Source: Camelus bactrianus
Lineage: Eukaryota > Chordata > Mammalia > Artiodactyla > Camelidae
NCBI RefSeq assembly: GCF_048773025.1
Contig: NC_133543.1
Coordinates: 9,207,365 to 9,271,364, forward strand
Direction of reading: 5' to 3'
DNA: 64,000 nucleotides
In this document: one piece after another, positions 26,150 through 35,930 of the stretch
Layout: every line of letters starts with the position of its first letter
Numbering within the stretch: the stretch's first letter is position 1
Notes under the pieces: model-generated
Told to the model about the DNA's origin: nothing
What the model saw: the letters and a program-made list of their open reading frames with translations, nothing else
Databases searched by the model: none
Made by a program: the position numbers and the translations under genes

Positions 26150-26764
26150 TCACCTTTACGGTTTCCCGGGGCAGGCACGGCGGGAGACCACCTGCAAGGG
26201 GCCCCCCGAACGCCCCCGCCAACTTCTCCGGAATCCGCGCAGTCCAAGGAGCACCCAGCTGTCAGGATCCCCGCCGCGCCGCCCCGACCTCAGCGTTCCG
26301 CCCGGCCTCCCCCGCAGGTGACCTGCCCCGCCGCCCCCGCCGCGGGCGGGCGGCAGCCGACACTCACCTCGCCCGGCAGCAGGAACCGTTTTCTGAGGAG
26401 GAAAGGAAGGGGAGGCTGCAGGAGGGTCGGGAGAGGGGGCGGCGAGGACAGCGGGAAGCGCAGAGAAGGGGGGCTCGGTCCTCCGCGCGTCGGAAGGAGG
26501 CTCGCAGGACTCCGGGCGCCACGCGGAGGTTCGGTTGCACCTCGAGGATAAGGCGGCCGTAGAGCCGAGAGGCTCGGCGTCCACCAGCCGGGGCTCCCTA
26601 CTCACGCTGCACTGTGAGGAGGCGGCGGCGGAGGAGGAGGAGGCGGCGGCGCCCGGCCCGGCCCGCGCCCAGAGCCCGGCAGCCGCCGAGTGGCCGCCCG
26701 AGTCCCCGCAGGACCCGCCTCCTGGGCTCCGCAGAGCCGCACACAGGGCGCGTCGCGCTCACCA
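26150..26764 (-). promoter_or_regulatory. Cluster of alternative minus-strand splice donors
   Basis: Four further GTGAG-type donors face left. Last exon bases and contexts are: 26,763 (CGTG|GTGAGCG), 26,606 (GCAGC|GTGAGTAGG), 26,368 (GCGAG|GTGAGTG) and 26,154 (GTAAAG|GTGAGCG). A pyrimidine tract ending CCTCCTCAG stands 25 bp before the 26,368 donor, so that one could be a tiny internal exon. Such a ladder is typical of CpG-island genes with several alternative noncoding first exons. Transcription itself cannot be seen in DNA, and GTGAG occurs by chance in GC-rich sequence. Confidence 0.4.
26612..26655. repeat. GGC/GGA-rich imperfect trinucleotide tract
   Basis: An alternating run of GGC and GGA triplets within the CpG island, just right of the 26,606 minus-strand donor. 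On the minus strand it is a pyrimidine-rich tract ending CCTCACAG, so it could also act as a splice acceptor. Confidence 0.8.
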
Positions 26765-26983
26765 CGGGCAGCTCCGCCGGCCTCACGCCGCCGTCCGCAA
26801 CAGCAGCAGCGGGCGGGGTGCAGCACCTTCGTGAGCACCGCAGCCCGGTCCGCCCCAGGAGAGGCCCGCGGCCCCCGGGAAGCGGACAGTCGAGCACAAG
26901 GGGGCTTCGCGAAGCTTCGGGCAGGGGCCCCGTTTGCACCGGGTGGCCCGCAAGATTGCCGGGGAAGACAGGGGAGAACTCAC

Positions 26984-27091
26984 CCGTTCCGGTCTGGCGC
27001 TCCCTTTTCTCCACACCTTCACGTCTCCCGCTCCACGCTGGCAGCGCAGCAAGTGCCAATGCCGCCGCCGCCGAACCTCGCGCCGCCTCTC

Positions 27092-27128
<37 letters not shown>

Positions 27129-27130
27129 GG
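26984..27130 (-). ncRNA. Putative noncoding first exon with CGG-repeat leader
   Basis: Read on the minus strand, this stretch starts at the E-box, runs through about 12 CGG units and a second short CGG cluster, and ends in GGAACGG followed by GTGAGTTC, a near-consensus splice donor (intron from 26,983). It contains no ATG, so it would be 5' untranslated leader. The start is guessed from the E-box and the repeat. The gene it would belong to is not identified. It could be an upstream leader exon of an unplaced minus-strand gene, an alternative CSMD3 promoter, or a lncRNA. Confidence 0.4.
27092..27127. repeat. (CCG)12 trinucleotide repeat
   Basis: Twelve uninterrupted CCG units on the plus strand (CGG on the minus strand), preceded at 27,061-27,088 by a shorter interrupted CCG cluster. 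It lies at the presumed start of a minus-strand transcript, where it would be transcribed as CGG. Such leader repeats are often length-variable. Confidence 0.95.
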
Positions 27131-27140
27131 CTAGGCGCGA

Positions 27141-27497
27141 TCACGTGACGCGGCCCGCAGGGAGCCTGGGGGCGGGCAGGGACGCGCGCGCGGAGGAAGC
27201 GCGGCTACGACGGAGACTAGGGGCCGAGCGGCGCGGAGAGGACGTTTAAGGGGAGGACCCGGCGAGCGCACCGCCGGCAGTCCAGCGCGCCCCCGGCGAC
27301 TAGAACTTGCCGCGGGGTGGGGAAAGGGTGGCCCGAGTGAGGGGCGGGGGGACTCGGGCCTCCGCGCGCCCCTCCCTCTCTTCCTTCGCCTAACGCCTCG
27401 GCCGGCCGCTGCCCCCGCCCCCTCCCGCTCGCACCTTTCCTCCGGCCGCTGCCAGGGATTGGCTGAGAGGCTCTGACGTCCGTGTTTCCATGACGTA
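27141..27497. promoter_or_regulatory. Probable core promoter region with E-box, CCAAT and CRE-like sites
   Basis: A palindromic TCACGTGA E-box (USF/TFE type) lies at 27,141-27,148. An inverted CCAAT box (ATTGG, so CCAAT on the minus strand) lies at 27,458-27,462. Two CRE-like sites follow: TGACGTC at 27,474-27,480 and TGACGTA at 27,491-27,497. No TATA box is seen, as usual for a CpG-island promoter. The E-box sits next to the CCG tract and just upstream (minus-strand sense) of the first good minus-strand donor, which fits initiation leftward near 27.13 kb. The distal CCAAT/CRE cluster could serve this start or a rightward one near 27.6 kb. Site identities are by motif only. Confidence 0.55.
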
Positions 27498-27500
27498 TCG

Positions 27501-27580
27501 GGGCGGGGGGGGAGGGGGGGAGGCGGGGGGGGAGGGGGGGAGGCGGGGGGGGAGGGGGGGAGGCGGGGGGGGAGGGGGGG
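27501..27580 (+). repeat. G-rich 20-bp minisatellite, four copies
   Basis: Four almost identical 20-bp units of pattern AGGCG8AG7 (first copy begins GGGC) run head to tail. They are followed by a related G-rich stretch to about 27,600. Every unit has two long G runs, so the plus strand has ample G-quadruplex potential. The near identity of the copies points to recent expansion or contraction. It lies 4 bp from the second CRE-like site. Confidence 0.95.
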
Positions 27581-27619
27581 AGGAGGGGGCCGGGGGGGTG
27601 GCTCGGGCGCGCCGGGCGG

Positions 27620-27825
27620 TGACTTGTCAGTAACAGCTGCTGTTTCGGTGCGGGTCCGGGCGGCTCCCGCGACTGTGGAGGCTGGAGAGCGATGACTGCC
27701 TCAGACGAACTCGGGCGCCCTTCACCTGGGGCCCCGCCCGAGCCATCCCCAGGCCTGCGGCCCTCCAGAGCCCCGGAGGTGGGCGGGTGGACTCGGCGAG
27801 CGAGCACTCCTGGCGAGGACAGGTT
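27620..27825 (+). promoter_or_regulatory. Possible divergent plus-strand first exon
   Basis: To the right of the CCAAT/CRE cluster and the minisatellite is GC-rich sequence with donor-like sites facing right: CCGGAG|GTGGGC near 27,778 and GACAG|GTTAAG near 27,821. An ATG at 27,692 opens a 46-codon frame (MTASDELGRPSPGAPPEPSP...) that I do not recognise. This would make the promoter bidirectional. The evidence is weak and the frame may be chance. Confidence 0.2.
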
Positions 27826-28050
27826 AAGCTGACGCCCGCATCTGCGGACATCTGAGCGGTTCCTCGCCACGTCTCTGCTCCACTCCGTAGGGACTCGGTG
27901 CCTATCCTGGGCCCTGACCAGGCGCCGGACGACAGAAGTGCTTCCTTGGAGAGGACAGCCCACACCCCCAATGGGCCCCGGCTCCTCACCTCTGTTCCTG
28001 CTAGTCGGCCTGTAGACTCCGGGGATCCCTGTTGCAGCGCCTAAAGGGTT

Positions 28051-31000
28051 AACGCAGGCGTTGGGCCGGTGCAGGCAGGCCCCTCAGGATCCGCGCTCAG
28101 AGTCCCCGAGTTTCCGTTTTGAGTTTGCTTTTTCTACCTATGCCAAGCTGTTGGCTCTTTTAGTTCACTTGTAGCATCTCGAACCAGCACCTTTCCTGGG
28201 ATGAAAAGAAAATGAAAACAAAACAAAACACAGGGTAACGTGCTGAGACTGATACGCTGAAAGGTGACCGGCCTTGCCCCAACCTTCAATAGACTTTGCA
28301 AGTTAATAAAAAAGAAACCGCTGGAGTGACAAAACGGTTTTTCCTTCACACGCATACGTACGTGTGTAAAGATTCGTGTCTTACCTAAGACATCGTGCTC
28401 CATCTTCGTCTTACCTCTGAACTAACCGTCGCGGCTCTTCGAGAGACCTTGTCAGTGTTTTCAGGACCACTTCATCAGAACAAAAGATAAGCTCTGCAGA
28501 GGCTCCTCCTTTCTCTTAACTCCAGGACTGGAAAAATTAATGTTAATAACGTCTTCCTAAAAGCAAACAGGATATGCGAAGGACTTTATTATGTAGGTTC
28601 ACTCTGGTAGCATTTATATTAAAATGTTTTGGAAGGATTAGAAACAAAATATGTAAAAAGTTTAAAAAGCAAAAAATTAAAAGTTAACCCTGTTGAAAAA
28701 AAATTATACTTATCAATTTATGTGTCTTAGCAGGTCAAACACTACCAACCTTTTGAGCTGTGCCCTTGACATGCAAAATTAGCACCGGGCAAGATAGCAC
28801 CATTTTTCCTCTTTAATCACTGTTAAGAAATTGGTCGGTGGGTACAATAGCCCTTCCTGACACTATTTCAAAACATCTTAACAGAGGAACAGATTAACTT
28901 TTCAAAACGGCTTAGAGACATTTAAGAATCACTGGCTCTCGTCCAACTTTTCCTCCAAGGAAGTCGCAGTAGAAAATTGAATTATGTATTCTACTTTAAT
29001 CAAGAATTTGACATTAACGTAATATATGACTCATTGCTATAGTGCACTAGCAAAATGGATAATAGATTAAACTAGAATCTGTTCACTTTGTGGGTTTATT
29101 GAAGTTCCAAATAATAAAATATACTCTCTTAAAGTGTTGTGGTCATGAAAAATTACTCAGCGTCTTCATTTGAGAACTTGATTTCAATAGAGTTTTCATT
29201 TATGTAGATTATATACACATATATCCCAGAACATATTTATATGCATTTTAATGAAATGTGAGTCACATACAATAAGATATTTTTGCTGTCATAGTCAAGA
29301 TGATTGTACTGTGTAGTCTGATTTTTATATTTTCATTCTTCAAATAGAAAGCAATATATAAATAACTGTACACATTACATTAGGAAACTCATTTTTTTCT
29401 CCCAGAAGTTTAGCACTGAAATCTTAATGGCATATTTTTCATTGTAAAAATCAAGAAAATATTTGATTGCTTAATTAGCATTTCCTAAAAAAATGAAACT
29501 ACTTAAATTTGAAGATGCCACTGTATATGATAAAACCAAATCCTTTTAATCTTAGAACTCACTTATTCTATGGATTTAATTGATCCAGTGATATATCACT
29601 GCATAATAATAATATAATAATTCAATTTACTTTTAAATATTTAACCTTACAAGTGTATTTTAATAAGTTTTGAATATCTTTTTTAGTTCCAATGCAAATT
29701 TATAAACGTATTTAAATCCTATGGCCAGTTACTCTTTGGGATGTTAACATTGTTTGAAGATAGGCCATGTATTCAGAGTAATGTATTTTGTAAACTATTA
29801 AAGTATATTCCTTTTAGGGGCATAAATCTAAACTACTGACATCTTTTCTGATAAGCTGATCAATTCAATATGAACTAGCCCTGTATAACTCATGGAGATA
29901 GCTTTCTAAAATTCTCAATGTAATTAAGTGTAAAGGGAAACACTGGGATCTTTATTTCCTCAAGAATTCTGTCACATGCCTCTAGCAATAGTACAAAATA
30001 GAGACATACCAACAGCAACATATTTTTCAAGCCGTATTTTCCAAAATATGCATTTATACATATGTGAATGTGTCAGTTCTAATCACTGCAGGAAGCTAAA
30101 GAGAACTGACTTGTGTAGGGAGGCAAAAGAAGAAAAATATTTAATGCTTCATAAAAAGTAGTTACGTATGTTCTCAAATTTCCATTAACCTGGATCACCA
30201 GAGAGAGATGTGAAGAGAAACATAACTTAGCTGAAAACCACAAGAACTGTTATCTATTAGTAACCAATTAACTACATTTGCTGACTTAAATGAAGATGAT
30301 TACAGGTAAACCTAAAATAAGAATTTTCAAGTCACATAATGGAAAATTTTTATAGGTGAAAAACGTAAAACGGTTAAATGTCATCATTTGACAGGAATTA
30401 TTTAACATCCTGTACTCTTCTAGGTCTAAGGCATTTTTTTCTACCACCAAATGTATAATCTAGGTCATAGGGTCATGGCTCTAAATCTAAATTCCAGAGA
30501 GTCAAAAAAAGGGAAAGATGTTATTTAAATGTTGTTAAGGAAGATTTCCTAAAGGAGGATGTGGATTTGACTTGTGCCACAAAACAGATATAAGATTTAA
30601 ATTAATGCAAAAGATGGGCAGGAGAAATGCCAGATGTACCTGAGAATTAGCAAGTTTCCCACATCTATTTTCCTATCCTTTCATGATCTATGAAACAAAT
30701 ATTTACTACCTTTGTTATCCTTCACCTCCACGAGTAACTCATGTATTTTCCCACTAATAGGAGGTTGTCGTGAGGTTTTGGTGAGTTGTTTACACAAAAC
30801 TCTGAACAGAACACTTGGTGTGTAGTAAATGCTCAATAACTGTTATTATTCTTAAGCATTCATTCTTTACCCCTTATTACAAAGTCAATTCACTGTAAAC
30901 AATAATATACATTTTTACCCTACTTACTTTATTGTAATGAATAGGGAGTTATTCTCATAACAGAAGTTCAGAAGTAGGTGATGGTATGATCGATTTAGCT

Positions 31001-31679
31001 GCTGAACATAGCCATCAAGAATCCAGGCTTACGGCTTTCTGTTCCACCATCCCTGGTGTATGCTTACGTCAGTATCTTTTTATGCTAAAAATAGGAAAAT
31101 CAGAAGGATTTTCTCACATTTGTGGTACACTTCATGTTTTTCAGATTTTTTAGTGCTTATATTTTTAGATAATTTTTCCACCTTTCCTTTGAAACTTCTC
31201 TGTTTTTCAAGATATTAGGAATGTGCAGAATTACTAGTGTGAGCTTAGCAACACACGCTCCTGGGGCCACAGCAGCAGAGCTTCTGATTTGGACCATTTA
31301 GAGTGGAGCTAGAAGAGCTCCATTTTTTATGGTGCCTTTAGGTAACTGACGCACTTCATGGTCTCTTTCCCTCCTTTGTCCTGATATTCTCTTGTGTTCT
31401 TCACTGGTTCTTCTTTCTCTTTCCTTGGCTATTTCCAATAAAGCTCTTACACTTGAGCATTTCTTTCTATCTTAACTTTCATAAAGTTCACCCATTTTCA
31501 TGACTTTGGCCCCTTGAGAATAAGGATAGTGTTACTCATTAATTTATTCATTAATCATTTGTTGATCTTGACAAATATCCTCTCATCTTACTAAGGAAAG
31601 AAAACATGAAATATATCTATTTAGGAGGCATTATCATCAAGGTAAGTTATTCATCTATTCTTTTACACAAAGAAACATT
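28051..31679. other. AT-rich noncoding DNA right of the CpG island
   Basis: Composition drops back quickly to AT-rich. Apart from the MIR piece at 30.7 kb nothing is assigned. The frame at 28,134-28,403 is not recognised. Confidence 0.55.
30725..30860 (+). mobile_element. MIR 3' fragment
   Basis: GAGGTTGTCGTGAGG..GAGTTGTTTACACAAAACTCTGAACAGAACACTTGGTGTGTAGTAAATGCTCAATAACTGTTATTATT follows the MIR 3' half. Confidence 0.65.
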
Positions 31680-31780
31680 TATTAACACTTATTACATGCC
31701 ACCTCTATTAAGATCTGGCACATAATGGGTGCATAAAATTAAATTAGTTTGATATGAATAAATAAATGTCACCTCTTCAA
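31680..31780 (+). mobile_element. L2/MIR-type 3' end
   Basis: ATCTGGCACATAATGGGTGCATAAAATTAA..AATAAATAAATG resembles the end of L2/MIR elements (GGCACATAGTAGGTGCTCAATAAAT). Short and diverged. Confidence 0.45.
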
Positions 31781-31878
31781 TGATGACTTCTAAATTTATA
31801 TCCACTGCCTTGTTCTTTTATTCTTGTGACCTGAGGGAACTTGTTTCAGGGTCATTTTTTTTCTTCCAGATAGAAATA

Positions 31879-32085
31879 CAATTGACCCTTGAACAACACA
31901 GGGTTTAGGGGCGGCCACCCGCCTGGCAGCTGAAAATCTGCCTATAACTTTACAGTCAGCCCTCCCTCTGCACAAGAGGTTCTGAATCCTTGGATTCAAC
32001 CAACTGAGAATGGTACAGAAAAAATGGTACTGAAAAAAATCCACATACAAGTGGACCCAGACTTGGGTTGTTCAAGGATCAGTTG
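31879..32085. mobile_element. Tigger-family MITE (MER2-like)
   Basis: The left end CAATTGACCCTTGAACAACA and the right end GGTTGTTCAAGGATCAGTTG are inverted repeats. TA dinucleotides flank both ends (31,877-31,878 and 32,086-32,087), as expected for Tc1/mariner-type insertion. The inside (CAGTCAGCCCTCCCTCTGCA, GGATTCAACCAACTGAG) is of the Tigger-derived kind. It encodes nothing itself. Confidence 0.85.
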
Positions 32086-32653
32086 TATTGGAAAAAAGCC
32101 AATTTACCAGACATCAAAAACCAGGTCACTGAAAGTCAATTTTTTGATTTATGCGTTTTTGATGGCAGAGAGGAAGGGGTCAAAGGAGGGAAGCTGAAAA
32201 TGCTGGGCAGCATGTGCAGAGGTCAGGAGAAGGGAGGATCTAAAACAGAGGGTATTCACCTTGAAAAGAAAGAGAAACACCTCTTTTCTGATGTAGAAGA
32301 AAAAGGAAAAAAAAAAGTTTAAGTTTAGAGGAAGGATGACATAGGCTCAAAAATGCCATCTCAATATTCCTGATATAACAGCGGTTCCTATAGTCATCAG
32401 CCAAAACGGAGTGAGGCTAAGTAAGGAATGGAATGGGTTGATTAAAGAAACTGAAGGATGAGCAAGAACAAAGAAAACGTTATCCAAGGCCCAGGCAAAT
32501 TTAGAGTACAATTTTATAGCAATATAGGTCCACACAGTGTTCTCTGGTGACTCAGAGTTGGGGTTTCCCACTGTGGTTACAGTTGTTAAGAGTTCAAGGG
32601 GGTCTGGTGCAGAGCTCCTCAGTCGGCATGGACATGGGCACTGATAATCAGAC

Positions 32654-33047
32654 TGTATTAGTCTGCTAGGGCTTCTGTAATAAAAATGCCACAGGCTGGA
32701 TGGCTTAAGGAACAGAAGTTTATATTCATCCAGTTCACAGGTTAGAAGTCCAAGGTCAAGGTGCCGTAAAGGTTGGTTTCTGGCGAGTCCTTTCTTCCTG
32801 GCTTGCAGGCAGCTACCTTCTTGCTCTGTCCTCGCATGACCTTTCCTCTGTGTGCGTGCATGGAGGAAAAGGATCTCTGGTGTCTCTTCCTCTTCTTATA
32901 ATGACCCCAGTCCTGTGGGATGAGGGCCCCACCCTTATGATCTTATTTAACCCTTAATTACCTCCACAAATGCCCTATGTCTATATTGGGGGTTAGAGCT
33001 TCAACATATGAATTTGGGGTGGGGAGGATACAATTCCATCCATATCA
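32654..33047 (-). mobile_element. Solo LTR, MLT1-type MaLR (ERVL-like fossil)
   Basis: On the minus strand it starts TGATATGGATGGAATTGTAT and runs through CAAATTCATATGTTGAAGC and GGACTGGGGTCATTATAAG to end CAGACTAATACA. This is the layout of an MLT1 LTR of the mammalian MaLR group. The plus-strand sequence runs TG..CA and is flanked by 5-bp duplications CAGAC (32,649-32,653 and 33,048-33,052). There is no internal retroviral sequence beside it, so it is a solo LTR fossil of eutherian age, broken by ordinary decay. Confidence 0.88.
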
Positions 33048-33052
33048 CAGAC

Positions 33053-35727
33053 TCATTCGGTGAGCATTTCTCAGAATTCACATATTAGAACCCTTCTTCA
33101 GATCTACTGCATTACGCAACCCCATTCCCCAAATGCAGGTGTATGTGTGGTGTGTAAACACTGGGAAAAACATAGCAAACAGTATTAATATACAGCTAAG
33201 TGCAAACAAAGAAAAAATCTGCAGTAGTGGAAATAGAGAACTCAAAAGTAGAACAGCCAGGGTGCAGTAAGCAGATATCAGCTCAGGGGATTAGTGAACC
33301 AGGAAATAAGTTATAAATCTACAAACTTGGAGTTTTAATGATAGAAGATGTGGCTAGACCTCAGGGAGGCAGGAAGCCAGAACTGAACCCCGTGTCAAGC
33401 CAGAAATCCTGCCTTCTAGCTAGTGGTGTATCGGTACCAGTTCCTACCAATGGCCCCGCCGGGCTCTTCAAACGTTCCCACATATACCTACAAGAGATTC
33501 ATTATTTGGATGTCTGCCATGCTGAAGGCATCAACTTTCAAAGGGGCTTGAAGTAGAATCTAGCCAAGAAAAGAGATTTTGCCCTTTTCCCCTCCTCCAT
33601 CCTCTCTGTCCTTAATACTGGAAGAGTCATAACTCTGAGAGGGGAGGGAGGGAGGGAGAAAAAGTACACAGAGACAGTGAGGGGGAGGGTAAATCTTTTT
33701 ACAAAGTTTTCATAGTCGAAAGTTCCCAGAAAGTTACAGAATCTGCTTCAGATGTTATTCAGGAATAGGTATTGGGGATTCACTGGCTCATAGTTGAAAC
33801 TAGTCGATCAAGTAAAATACCTCATTTAGTTAAGTTGAGGGCATAACCTAACAGGTGGGAAAATGTCATCAGAATACGAATAATCAAGTGACTGAATTGA
33901 AAGGGAAAACACAATCGTAAATCATAGTTACATGAGAAATAGTTTAGATGATTTTCTAGTGATAGGGCTGAGATGACAGACAAGGAGTCACTTTGTAGCA
34001 GAGACAGGGAGGGTACACCAACTTTGAAATGTTGTAGATAACATTATTGAATGATTATCACCATGAAAACCTGACAGGAAGCTGTGTCTGTTCAGGTGCA
34101 TCTTCCTATTTCTACACTTTGAGACCTAGAAATACTGATTTCTTTAAGAAATGTCTTTATGGTAATGATGGAGAAACTTCTGGAGACAGCTTTTCACATA
34201 ATCAAAGTGTTATGTTTACTCTACTCACCCAGTTGTTAGGAATTTTCTGGTTCCAGACCACCAGGCAAGTTCTGGCTATCTGCTTTACCTTTCTCTTCTG
34301 AAATCTATGGCCCCCAGGTTCTCCCTCTTTGCCAGTAACCATACTAGTAACCACTCTTTGTCCCTAGCTCTCTGAACTCCAGTAACTGTGTCCTCTACAT
34401 CTTCTGCTCGCCTCCTCAGTTTCTGACCCAATGATTAGACTTAATTCTCACATCTATTTATACTCACTTCTGCTTGCTTGTTGCTTAGTTTCTGACCTCA
34501 TGGGTTCATCTTGAACTTTAAGGATGCCTATTTCTTAAAAAAAAAAAAAAATGTCCTGATGGCTAAGTCCCTTGCCTTGTCAAGACTCCCCTCCCCTGCA
34601 CTCTGGCTTTCTCGGTTCCAAATTCTAGCCTCTTTCTAATGCTCTGCTACCATCACACAATCCCTGCATTGAGTAAAGTGTGTTTGGCCATTTTCAAGTC
34701 AGTTCTTATTTTATTCATCTACTTTTTTAATTTAATTTTTCATACTTGGCAAATTCATTATTTCAGCACAAATTGTATGAAGCCACTCCACCATCAAAGA
34801 ATTTATCACAGCAAAAGTTAATTTTCCCAAGTAGTAGTGCCTTGTTTACAGGACAACAAGAACACTTCCACACTAAATATCTACCAAAAAGGATGAAAAT
34901 GTCATCATTTTGGTTTGGTCATGTTAAATTCTCTTTGAGCTACCAGGATTCTGCTGATATTATAGCATGCATTTATGGCCTTCCATATTCCTTTTACTGT
35001 TTTTTGAGGTAGTCCTATTCTAACTAAAGATTGTAATGTTTTTACTTCTCTCATTTTCTTAAGTAGAAAGTGTGTTTCTTTCCTCCCATCATGTTGATGC
35101 TTCTCTTGTATATGTTTTGCCACCTCTTTCTGTTATATACATTCTCACTATCCTTTATAATTCCTCTCCATGTCTTTAAGAATGAAATGCTCAGAACTTA
35201 ATAGCCTCACATTCTTATTTCTGTGTCTAAGTCATCTTTTCCCACATTCTTAAAACCTTATCCATGACTATTATAGACAGAAAAATAATTAAGCTGCCTC
35301 CTCTGTTTAACTCCTTTTTTTTTTTAATATGCAAGAAGTCAAATAGTAACACCAGATATACTATCATTTTTAGTACTAGGGATAGATAATTATCTACAAG
35401 TATGTATGTGTATTTTTTCTAATTCAAACAATACAGATATGTATAGTGTGGAAAGTGAAAGCTCTCTGCAATCACATTCTGGCATAACCAGTGTAAATGA
35501 CTGTATACTTTGTCCAGAGCACTTCTTACTGTGGGGCATAAAAGGAAGCAGTGTCTGGACCGAGGGAATATACACATCTACTAGCCTTGACAAGTCATGG
35601 ACTAGTAAGAAAACCAATTCTAAGAACTACATAAATCTGATGGTATAGTACATAAATTAGTGCCGATAAAATTAAAGTTTGTTGGAAAGATTATTATGGG
35701 AAAGATGAATCTTAAACTTGGCTTTGA
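33053..35727. other. Noncoding DNA, nothing assigned
   Basis: Contains a GGGA-rich stretch (33,635-33,665) and an A run (34,538-34,551). Short frames lack motifs. Confidence 0.55.
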
Positions 35728-35930
35728 GGAAGAGGCAATGTGACATTTAGAAAAAGCCTGAGCTTTAGTGAAAGGCATGCCTGGATTTGAATTCTAGTTC
35801 CAAAATTTACCAGCTGTGTGGCCATGAGCAAATGCCTTAACTGCTCTGATTCTTTAGCTCTCCCCTATGCAAAATGGGGACGACATTCTATTGTGGCTGT
35901 GAGGATAAAATTAGATCATGAGTTTTCTTC
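35728..35930 (+). mobile_element. MIR SINE, nearly full length
   Basis: It follows the MIR consensus well: GGCATGCCTGGATTTGAATTC, ACCAGCTGTGTGGCCATGAG, CTCTGATTCTTTAGCTC, ATGCAAAATGGGGACGACAT, then GGCTGTGAGGATAAAATTAG. Confidence 0.9.

Larger units (their letters stand above)
25300..28050. promoter_or_regulatory. CpG island
   Basis: Base composition switches from AT-rich to very GC-rich with dense CG dinucleotides from about 25.3 kb, peaks at 25.8-27.8 kb and fades by about 28.05 kb. All surrounding DNA is AT-rich and CpG-poor. Within the island lie a CCG tract, a G-rich minisatellite, CCAAT, CRE-like and E-box sites, and several strong splice donors on the minus strand. Long open frames on both strands are what high GC content gives by chance. 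None carries a domain I recognise, so I do not call a protein here. The island looks like an active, unmethylated germline promoter of a minus-strand transcript, perhaps with a divergent plus-strand partner. The gene is not identified. Confidence 0.9.

Noticed and set aside
25735-26562. 275-codon open frame in the CpG island, plus strand
   Set aside because: It is rich in Arg, Pro, Gly and Ala as GC-rich noncoding DNA is, overlaps open frames in other phases and on the other strand, and shows no domain.
26598-27059. 153-codon minus-strand frame over the CGG leader
   Set aside because: It starts at TTG and crosses two strong donors. It is probably leader and intron rather than coding sequence.
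27217-27963. 248-codon open frame on the minus strand across the promoter
   Set aside because: It reads through the G-rich minisatellite as poly-proline, has no recognisable domain and covers the likely promoter itself.
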